Below are positions 17,763 to 25,349 of a stretch of DNA of 64,000 nt, in pieces. The DNA lies in the NCBI RefSeq assembly GCF_001635455.1, contig NZ_LWEH01000460.1, positions 1 through 64,000 of the forward strand, read 5' to 3'. How positions within the stretch are numbered: position 1 is the stretch's first letter; each line of letters begins with the position of its first letter. This DNA is from Vibrio sp. HI00D65 (GTDB lineage Bacteria; Pseudomonadota; Gammaproteobacteria; Enterobacterales; Vibrionaceae). The position numbers and the translations under genes are program-made. Below the pieces are notes generated by a model that saw only the letters and a program-made list of their open reading frames with translations, was not told the origin of the DNA and searched no databases.

Positions 17763-17796
17763 GGGCTTATAAGAAACGTTCTTATAAGCCCTTTTT
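17763..17796 (+). terminator. Strong hairpin with T run inside the siderophore operon
   Basis: A 13-base arm GGGCTTATAAGAA pairs perfectly with TTCTTATAAGCCC around a three-base loop and is followed by five T. It lies between the binding-protein gene and the first permease and could partly end transcription so that the binding protein is made in excess. Confidence 0.8.
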
Positions 17797-17842
17797 CACT
17801 TTTTATGCGGGCTACCCGAGACCTACCTTTAGTATTATTTCT

Positions 17843-18796
17843 ATGTTGAAACCCATTGCAGCCGCTGTATTTCTTGTCGTGTTATGCGTTGCGTCATTGA
17901 TGATAGGAGTCGCTGAAATCAGTTTTAGTGACTTCTTTAACGGCAACCAACACGCCAACTCTATTTATATCGTGATTCGAATCCCTCGTTTGCTTGCCAT
18001 TGTGCTCGCTGGCGCCGGTCTAAGTGTCTCAGGCTTAATCATGCAGCAGATTGTGCAGAATAAGTTCGCAGCACCGTCTACGATGGGCACGATTGACTGT
18101 GCCATGTTGGGCTACATCGTTGGTATTCTTGTATTGGGTAACGCGGCTCAATGGAGCTACCTCGGCTTCATCTTCGCATTTGCTGTGTTTGGCAGCATGT
18201 TGTTGGTTCGTTTCTTACAGCATCTTAAGTTCAAGAATGCGGTACTAGTGCCTTTGATTGGTATCATGTATGGCAACGTGGTTTCAGCACTGACAACGTT
18301 TATTGCTTACAAGTACGATTTAGTACAAACCATGTCTGCATGGACCATGGCGAACTTTGCAAGCGTATTACAAGGCAGCTATGAAATCCTGTATCTTGCC
18401 GTTCCAGCTTGTATGCTGGCTTGCTACTTCGCGAGTCAGTTCAGCGCAGCGAGTATCGGTGAGAGTTTTGCAAAGAACATCGGCTTGAACTACCAGAAGA
18501 TCGTGTTCATTGGTGTTGTTTTGGTGGCGATATGTGCGTCTTCAGTAGTAATGATCGTTGGCGTCATCCCATTTCTTGGCCTTATCGTTCCAAACATTGT
18601 CTCGCTGATGATGGGTGACAACATGAAGCGAATCCTGCCTTGGACAGCTTACTGGGGTGTGATCTTGGTGCTGGCTTGTGACTTGTTAGCTCGAGTTGTC
18701 ATTTTCCCTTATGAAATTCCAATCTCGATGGTGATCAGCATCTTCGGTGGCTTGATTTTTATTTACCTAATCATGAGAGACAAGTCGAATGCGTGA
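17843..18796 (+). CDS. vctD: Siderophore ABC transporter permease 1 (VctD-like)
   Basis: A BtuC/FecCD-family permease of 317 residues with eight to ten membrane helices. Family segments are IRIPRLLAIVLAGAGLSVSG near residue 45, then MQQIVQNKFAAPSTMG, and near the C-terminal end IPFLGLIVPNIVSLMMGD followed by a closing helix. It starts about 45 bases after the internal hairpin and has no strong ribosome site. It overlaps the second permease gene by eight bases. With the second permease it forms the membrane channel for ferric siderophore. Confidence 0.87.
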   Translation: MLKPIAAAVFLVVLCVASLMIGVAEISFSDFFNGNQHANSIYIVIRIPRLLAIVLAGAGLSVSGLIMQQIVQNKFAAPSTMGTIDCAMLGYIVGILVLGNAAQWSYLGFIFAFAVFGSMLLVRFLQHLKFKNAVLVPLIGIMYGNVVSALTTFIAYKYDLVQTMSAWTMANFASVLQGSYEILYLAVPACMLACYFASQFSAASIGESFAKNIGLNYQKIVFIGVVLVAICASSVVMIVGVIPFLGLIVPNIVSLMMGDNMKRILPWTAYWGVILVLACDLLARVVIFPYEIPISMVISIFGGLIFIYLIMRDKSNA

Positions 18797-19739
18797 TTCA
18801 GTAAAAATCGCGATTCTGGCTATCGCGTCTTTGTGTATGACAGCCGTTTTTGTAGGGCAGGGGCTAACCTGGGATAACTATGAATTTTTCTTGTCACTAA
18901 GAATGCCTAAGCTGTTATCCATCGTACTAGCGGCTGTGGCGATTGCTGCGTCGTCAATGGTCTTCCAAACCATTACCATCAACCGCATTCTCACACCTTC
19001 AATATTGGGTTTTGATAGCTTGTACATGTTGGTTCAAACGTCGTTGTTATTTGTTTTTGGTGGCACAAGCTTTTGGGTGATTGATTCCATTACAAACTTC
19101 GGTTTGTCTGTATCTGTGATGATTTTATTCTCGTTTGCTCTGTTCCATTTTTACTTTAAGAGCAAGCGTAACAACGTATTTACTCTGCTGTTAATTGGTA
19201 TTGTGTGTGGCAGCGTGTTCTCGAGCTTATCGAATTTCTTAGCGATGTTGATTGACCCTAACGAGTTCGCGGTACTGCAGAACGTTATGTTTGCGAGTTT
19301 CAACAATGTGAAAAGCGAGTTGGTTTACCTGAGTATTTTTCCGTTAGGTTTGTGTTTGCTTGGGCTCTGGGTGTCGGCTCCAAAGTTGGATGTTCTATGG
19401 TTGGGCGTCGATAACGCAACAAGTTTAGGTGTGAATACCAAGCGATTAACTCAGATGGTTCTGGTGATTGTGTCAGTAATGGTCGCGGTATCAACTGCTC
19501 TGGTTGGCCCTGTGCTTTTCTTCGGCTTAATCACGGTCAGCTTAACGCGCCAGATATTTAGCTCGTATCAACACCGCGTACTTATTCTCGCCAGTAGCTT
19601 ATTAGCGGTGGTTCTGCTTGTGTCGGGTCAATGGTTCATTGAAAAAGTGATGGCGTTTGAAACCACAGTCAGTGTGATCATTAACTTGGTCGGCGGTTTG
19701 TATTTTATGTTCTTGTTGTTACGCACCAGAATCCAGTAA
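18789..19739 (+). CDS. vctG: Siderophore ABC transporter permease 2 (VctG-like)
   Basis: A second BtuC/FecCD-family permease, 316 residues, all-hydrophobic with polar loops. LRMPKLLSIVLAAVAIAASS and the following ITINRILTPSILGFDSLYM correspond to the family start; VGPVLFFGLITVSLTRQIF to the coupling-helix region. The ATG overlaps the end of the first permease by eight bases, indicating coupled translation and a hetero-dimeric channel. The ATPase gene follows after 12 bases. Confidence 0.87.
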   Translation: MRDSVKIAILAIASLCMTAVFVGQGLTWDNYEFFLSLRMPKLLSIVLAAVAIAASSMVFQTITINRILTPSILGFDSLYMLVQTSLLFVFGGTSFWVIDSITNFGLSVSVMILFSFALFHFYFKSKRNNVFTLLLIGIVCGSVFSSLSNFLAMLIDPNEFAVLQNVMFASFNNVKSELVYLSIFPLGLCLLGLWVSAPKLDVLWLGVDNATSLGVNTKRLTQMVLVIVSVMVAVSTALVGPVLFFGLITVSLTRQIFSSYQHRVLILASSLLAVVLLVSGQWFIEKVMAFETTVSVIINLVGGLYFMFLLLRTRIQ

Positions 19740-19751
19740 AGGTAGTAAGTA

Positions 19752-20516
19752 GTGATTAAATTAACAGGTTTAAGTAAGAAGTATGGCAAATCACTGGTTG
19801 TTGATGATGCAAGCGCTATGTTCCCAAAAGGGGAAGTGACTTCTATTATTGGCCCAAACGGTGCGGGTAAAAGTACACTGCTTTCAATGGCTAGCCGTCT
19901 AACAGAGAGTGATGCCGGTGAAGTGCTTATTGGCGACAAGATGCTTGCTGAGTGGGACACCAAAGAGCTAGCAAAGCACCTGGCGGTACTCAGACAGTCA
20001 AACAACATCAATATGCGATTTACGATTCGCGAATTGGTTTGCTTTGGCCGTTTTCCGCATTCTCAAGGTCGCTTGAAAGACGAGGACAATAAGATTGTTG
20101 ATACAGCATTAGAACATTTAGGTATTACTGATATTCAAAATAAATACCTTGATGAGCTAAGTGGTGGTCAGCGTCAAATGGCATTCATCGCGATGGTTGT
20201 TGCACAAGATACAGACTATGTTTTCTTGGACGAGCCACTTAATAACCTAGATATCAAGCACTCTGTTGAGATCATGCAGACGCTTCGTCGCTTGGCACAT
20301 GAGTTCAATAAAGCGATCGTTATTGTGATTCACGACATCAACTTTGCTTCTTGCTATTCAGACAACATCGTAGCGATGAAAAAAGGCCAAGTAGTGAAGT
20401 CTGGTAAGGTTTCTGAGGTGGTAGAAAAATCAGTGATGGAGTCAATCTACGAAATCCCATTTGAGATTCGTGAGTTCGATGGCGTCCGAGTTTGTATGTA
20501 CTACTCAGGTCGTTAA
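19752..20516 (+). CDS. vctC: Siderophore ABC transporter ATP-binding protein (VctC-like)
   Basis: A FecE-type ATPase of 254 residues beginning at a GTG. Walker A is GPNGAGKSTLL near residue 34, the signature is LDELSGGQRQMAFIAM near 135, Walker B is VFLDEPLNNLDIKH near 158, and the switch His is in VIHDINFA near 195. The length and the C-terminal SGKVSEVV segment are typical of iron-siderophore importers. It completes the binding protein-permease-permease-ATPase operon. A weak imperfect stem with a T run follows at about 20530-20565. Confidence 0.9.
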   Translation: MIKLTGLSKKYGKSLVVDDASAMFPKGEVTSIIGPNGAGKSTLLSMASRLTESDAGEVLIGDKMLAEWDTKELAKHLAVLRQSNNINMRFTIRELVCFGRFPHSQGRLKDEDNKIVDTALEHLGITDIQNKYLDELSGGQRQMAFIAMVVAQDTDYVFLDEPLNNLDIKHSVEIMQTLRRLAHEFNKAIVIVIHDINFASCYSDNIVAMKKGQVVKSGKVSEVVEKSVMESIYEIPFEIREFDGVRVCMYYSGR

Positions 20517-20579
20517 TCAGTCTATAGCAAGCGAAAAGTGCTCTCATATGAGGGGCTCTTTTTTAGATAAGTAACCCAA

Positions 20580-22703
20580 GTTGCTAGTTACCATACTAAA
20601 GGTGGCATTACTAACTCGGGTTCCATGACCTTTTATTTCGACACTCAATCTCAAGCACGAAACTATACATATTTTCCCGATATAGAGCAGTTTAATTCGT
20701 TTGGTGAACCCCCTAAACGATACATTGCTGATATATCAAGCCAATAACTTGACGGGCGAGATCTTAAATTTAAGCGGAGAGGAGAGGGAGTGGCTTAAAA
20801 AAATTCAACGGTGCGAATCGGTATCGATCCTAATTCACTTCCGTATGAGGCACTCTCTAGTACTGGCGAGTACATAGGTATGATTGATGATTACCTAAAA
20901 CTCATCGAGCAGAAAACCGGTTTGAATATTGAGCATGTTGATGTGGCGAATCTGTCTGAAACTCGAAGCTTGGTTGACCATCAAGAGGTAGAGCTTGTCT
21001 CTGCGGCGCAAGAAAATCGCTCCTTGGGAGAGAATGTCAAAGCGGCAAATCGCCTATTCTCGAGCCGCTTGGCACTTTCATCAAGACATGAGGTGAGCGG
21101 CTTAGTACTTGAAGAAGCGACCGGGTCGAAAATCGGTATCCTAAAAAATGCGGCCAACACTAAGGGAATACTAGAGAAGTATCCAAACGTCGAGTGGGTA
21201 TTTTTTGACTCAACCGCTGAGGGCCTGAATCTACTTGATGATCAGAGCCTGGATGGAATGATCGATACGGTTGATGTCTTAAACTATCTCATTGATTCAT
21301 ATGGTCACCGAGACATTGGGATTATCGGGTGGCTGGACTTTTACTTGTCACCAACCTTTCATGTGACTAAATTATTTGCTTGTCTTATCTAGCGATTGGG
21401 GAAATATCTAACCCTACAGCTCGCAACTATATCGAAAAAGTGCACCGCCCAGAGCACTCTCTTAAGCATCATCAACGATATTTTAGACCTGTCTAAGATA
21501 GAAGCGGGTCAGTTGTTTATCGATAATATTCCATTTAATGCCTCGACGACTTTTAAAGATGTGTTCGATTTGATGGAGTCGAAAGCGGATGAAAAACAGC
21601 TTAACTTATCGATGTCGATTGACCCAGAACTCAATACGCCTTTACTCGGTGACCCACTCAGGTTGTTCCAAGTGATACTTAACCTTATTGGCAACGCGAT
21701 TAAGTTTACGGAAAAAGGCAGTGTTTCTTTGACGGTCGATATTGTTGACTCAAACGAGCGTGAATTGACGATGAAGGTTTGCGTTGCGGATACCGGAATA
21801 GGCATTTCTGATGACAAGCTTCACAGGCTATTTCAAGCATTTAGCAAAGCAGATACCACAACGACACGTCGATTTGGTGGCACAGGCTTAGGGCTTAATA
21901 TCAGCCAGAAGCTCGTGAATGCAATGGGCAGCCACATTACGGTAGAGAGTGAGTTTGGGCAAGGCAGTGAGTTTTCTTTTGTCGTAACCTGTGCTCGAAC
22001 GACCAAGGGAGAGTTAGCTCAATTCAAAGCTCAAGAGTTACAACTGGATTATCAGATAGAATTCAAAGGCCAGAAGATACTGCTGGTGGAGGATAATGAA
22101 CTTAACCAAGATCTTGCGTTAGCCTTTTTTAGTCGCTCTAAGTTAGACGCCGACCTTGCTGAAAATGGCAAAGAGGCACTGGCATTAGCCAAGAGCAACG
22201 ACTACGACATGATCTTTATGGATCTACAGATGCCAATCATGGATGGGTTTGAGGTCACAAGACTGATCCGAGAATTTAATAATACAGTGCCTATTGTTGC
22301 GATGTCGGCCAATGTGTTTAGCGATGCGAAACAAAGAGCAAGAGACGCAGGCGTAACAGACTTCTTGGACAAGCCGATCATCATTGATAAAGCGACGTCT
22401 TTGATCTCTAAATACATCGTGCCGGAGGTGTTGATTGAAGCGGTCGAGCGTGATTTTGGCAAACCATGCGCAGCCACGGCTGATAAAGGTGCAGATGATA
22501 CTTCGGACTATTCTGAGGTTGCTACTGAGCAAATCACTAAGCTGTTGTCTCTTCTCGAGGCTTACGATAACGATGCGACGCAATACGTTTCGGAGTTACT
22601 CATTGAACACCCTGATTCGAGTGCTTTAAAAGAGATTCAGAGATTGCTAGAGAGTTACGATTTTGAAGGTGCCTCCGAGGTGCTCAGAGTTTTACAACAG
22701 TAG
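20580..22703 (+). pseudogene. Decayed hybrid sensor histidine kinase (BvgS/EvgS-like)
   Basis: Several pieces of one kinase lie in order but in shifted frames. 20580-20745 reads HTKGGITNSGSMTFYFDTQ..., a periplasmic piece ending in a stop. The next piece (LSGEEREWLKK) changes frame at a run of seven A near 20800 and continues as VRIGIDPNSLPYEAL, a periplasmic SBP_bac_3 sensor domain to 21392. The membrane segment and the phospho-acceptor H-box are deleted at about 21390. ISNPTARNYIEKVH is then out of frame with LLSIINDILDLSKIEAG, so a further shift lies near 21455. An ATPase domain (NLIGNAIKFTEKG, DTGIGIS, GTGLGL) and a receiver (LLVEDNELNQ, FMDLQMPIMDG) follow intact. Without the H-box it cannot work as a kinase. 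Confidence 0.85.
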
Positions 22704-22727
22704 CATTAGGACCTTTTCCTGGCAATG

Positions 22728-22761
22728 AAAGCCTTTAACTATCGTGGTTAAAGGCTTTTTG
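22728..22761 (+). terminator. Rho-independent terminator between convergent units
   Basis: AAAGCCTTTAAC pairs perfectly with GTTAAAGGCTTT around a seven-base loop, followed by a T run. It ends the kinase remnant transcript and probably also serves the convergent LysR gene. Confidence 0.85.
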
Positions 22762-22775
22762 ATCTTCGCACTAAC

Positions 22776-23666
22776 TTAATTGCTGATATTCTGTTTGATT
22801 AAATCAATCACGGTATTGTATCGGTGAGGGAGCTTGCGGTTTCGCTTTTGAACCAAGTACAGCATTTCCTCAACTTCTTTTTTTGGCGGCACGACGTGCA
22901 ACTTATCTCTTTCAGCAAAATGTTCCACGGCACCTGCCGGTAATACGGTAAAACCTAACCCTTTTGATACGGGCAGCAGTATCTGATGAAGTTGGTTGAT
23001 GTAGCCTGATTTCGGTATCTCATTAATATTGATGTTCGCGAGCTCGTTATCACCACACAAGTCAAAATACAAAGAGAGGTAATGCGCAGAATCTGGGTGA
23101 GCTATCAGCCCAATTTCGTGCAGCGTTTTCGGTGTTATTTCAAGATCGGCATGTCGATGATGGACGATAAGGCACAAGGCTTCTTTGCCGATAACTTGGC
23201 TTTGGTAGTAACGGTTGTTTGGTAAGTGTCTCACGATGCCGACATCGGTCGTGCCTTGTAGCAAGTCATTCAATATCTTTCTATTCGGAGCAGCCTCTAG
23301 ATTAATGCTTAGGTCAGGGTGTTGCTGCTGCAGTTCAAGAAGCTTGGGATATAAGCGCAAGGAGAGTGAACCTGAACAAGATAGGTGACACTGCCCAGAG
23401 TAAGGGTTATCAAAACTGAGCGATTCGAAAAGGTCTTCTTGGTCTTTCTCTAGTTTGAGAGCATAGCGATACACAATCCGACCTTGCTCGGTCAGCTCGA
23501 AGCTCTTGTTTTCTCGAGAGAGCAGTTCACAGTCACATGCTTGCTCAAGTTTTTTGATGTGTTGGCTTACTCCTGGTTGAGTCATGTACAGCTTTTCAGC
23601 CGTTTGGGTGAAATGGCCGACGTCTACCAGAATCTTAAATGTGTTGAGCCAAAGTGGATTAATCAT
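22776..23666 (-). CDS. LysR-family transcriptional regulator
   Basis: A 296-residue LysR regulator. The winged helix-turn-helix covers residues 1-62 (LNTFKILVDVGHFTQTAEKL, then MTQPGVSQHIKKLE) and the effector-binding domain residues 90-290. It is transcribed away from the MFS transporter gene at 23927, with a shared control region of about 260 bases, so it most likely regulates that transporter and itself. The effector is not evident. Confidence 0.9.
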   Translation of the reverse strand: MINPLWLNTFKILVDVGHFTQTAEKLYMTQPGVSQHIKKLEQACDCELLSRENKSFELTEQGRIVYRYALKLEKDQEDLFESLSFDNPYSGQCHLSCSGSLSLRLYPKLLELQQQHPDLSINLEAAPNRKILNDLLQGTTDVGIVRHLPNNRYYQSQVIGKEALCLIVHHRHADLEITPKTLHEIGLIAHPDSAHYLSLYFDLCGDNELANININEIPKSGYINQLHQILLPVSKGLGFTVLPAGAVEHFAERDKLHVVPPKKEVEEMLYLVQKRNRKLPHRYNTVIDLIKQNISN

Positions 23667-23926
23667 ACTCGCCTCATAATACCGAAGTTTTTTGGAACAG
23701 CGATAGTGAATAACAGAAAATTATTATCTCCGTTAATGATAATTGTAAATCCAGAAGGAATTGAAAATATAGGCAGAGGTCTATTCGATATCGTTGAAGA
23801 TCCAAAAGGAGGTGGTTTTAAAGCAATACATTGGTAGCAGGTGAGCTTCATTTTTTGTAACGAGGTGTTGAGACTTTGTTGGTTATTTGGTTTAGTGCTC
23901 AGCCGCGCTCATATTTAGGAACGAAG

Positions 23927-25102
23927 ATGAATAGAAATGTTTGGCTACTGTCACTGTGTCAGGCTTTATTAATGACAGGGAATATCTTATTGATTTCTGT
24001 GATTGGCTTGATAGGAAAACAGATTGCGCCCAGTGCCAGTATGATTACCTTACCAGTCGCGTTACAGTTTTTGGGCTTGATGGCTGCTACTATTCCAGCT
24101 TCTTTGATCTCAGGTAGGTTAGGCCGAAAGCGAGGCTTTAGTATCGGTAATCTCGTTGGTATAACGGGAGCGAGTCTAGCAACTTACGCGTTATTGCAAC
24201 AAAACTTCTATTTATTTTGTTTTGCGACCTTTTTACTAGGTATCGGTATTGGTTTCGGAACACTTTATCGTTTCGCAGCTATTGAAGTGTGTGGAGAAAA
24301 TGCACGACACCGCGCAATCTCGATTTCAATGGCTGGTGGTGTTCTTGCGGCGGTACTAGGGCCGAACTTAGCGATTATGTCTCAGCAATGGTCGCAAGAT
24401 GGTCTGTACATTGGGGCTTTCGCCTCATTAATTGGCTTAAACATTTTAGCACTCGTTATCTTACAAACCATTCAATTCCCTAAAGTGTCGTTTAGCAACC
24501 AGACACCAAAATCTGACGCTTTGAGTGCAATCGTCAAGGCTCCGAATTTTGTCGGAGCCGTCTTTGCAGCAATGGTCGCCTATGCGGTGATGAACATTCT
24601 GATGACGGCTACACCATTGGCAATGATTGGCTGTGGTTTCGACTTTACCAAAGCGGCGGGGGTGATTGAGTGGCACGTATTGGGTATGTTTGTCCCTGCA
24701 TTCTTTACTGGATCGCTCATCGAGAAATTTGGTTCGAGAATGATGATTTTGGCTGGCGGTATACTGTTTGTTTTTTGTATTGCTATCAATATCCATGGTG
24801 AGTCGATTTGGCACTTTAGAGCAGCTCTGGTTTTACTCGGGGTAGGCTGGAACTTTATGTTTATCGCGGCAACTGGTTTGTTCAGTCAATCTTATCGGCC
24901 CCAGAACAAAGCGAAGGCGCAAGCTTTCAATGAGTTTGTTGTATTTGGCTGTGTGACAGTGACTGCGTTGCTTTCTGGTTGGTTGGAATCGACAGTGGGT
25001 TGGCAAAACCTCAATATTTACGTACTACCTTTTGTGCTAGCCGTTATCTTATTATTTGCATTTAGCGCACGTAAATCACGTATTCAAAATCAGCCGGTGT
25101 GA
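23927..25102 (+). CDS. Major facilitator superfamily transporter
   Basis: A 391-residue inner-membrane transporter with twelve predicted helices. The loop between helices 2 and 3 carries SGRLGRKRGFSIG, the usual MFS motif A region, and GIGIGFGTLYRFAAIEVCGENARHRAISISMAGGV is the region around helices 4 and 5. I chose the ATG at 23927 because AGGAACGAAG sits in front of it and the open frame upstream is not hydrophobic. The substrate is unknown. It is divergent from a LysR gene that probably controls it, and is followed by a terminator at 25183-25214. Confidence 0.87.
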   Translation: MNRNVWLLSLCQALLMTGNILLISVIGLIGKQIAPSASMITLPVALQFLGLMAATIPASLISGRLGRKRGFSIGNLVGITGASLATYALLQQNFYLFCFATFLLGIGIGFGTLYRFAAIEVCGENARHRAISISMAGGVLAAVLGPNLAIMSQQWSQDGLYIGAFASLIGLNILALVILQTIQFPKVSFSNQTPKSDALSAIVKAPNFVGAVFAAMVAYAVMNILMTATPLAMIGCGFDFTKAAGVIEWHVLGMFVPAFFTGSLIEKFGSRMMILAGGILFVFCIAINIHGESIWHFRAALVLLGVGWNFMFIAATGLFSQSYRPQNKAKAQAFNEFVVFGCVTVTALLSGWLESTVGWQNLNIYVLPFVLAVILLFAFSARKSRIQNQPV

Positions 25103-25182
25103 CGAGTTGTCATCTGTTTGGGTGAGATAGCCCCCTCATTAGAGCAGCGTCTATAGATAGCTTGTTCGAAGTCGAGACAAAT

Positions 25183-25214
25183 AAAAAGCCCTACCAATGA
25201 CGGTAGGGCTTTTG
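25183..25214. terminator. Bidirectional terminator
   Basis: AAAAGCCCTACC pairs perfectly with GGTAGGGCTTTT around a six-base loop, with A and T runs on either side. It separates the MFS gene from the convergent protease gene. Confidence 0.85.
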
Positions 25215-25349
25215 CTTACGGCTTAAATAATAACGTTTTCTTAAAACTGCTGTCCTGACTCATGCCACAGACAACAGTACTTAAGTTGGTTTATCAGTAC
25301 GCACGTTATTGTCTACGTACTTATTTCAATGATTTGAGCTAGAAGAGAC

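Noticed and set aside
20521..20570. Possible terminator after the siderophore ATPase gene
   Set aside because: The stem is imperfect with several mismatches, so it is only mentioned in the entry of that gene.
23484..23837. A 117-codon plus-strand frame overlapping the start of the LysR gene
   Set aside because: Most of it lies opposite the LysR helix-turn-helix codons and has no ribosome site. Only its last 33 codons look protein-like and are noted as a low-interest finding.
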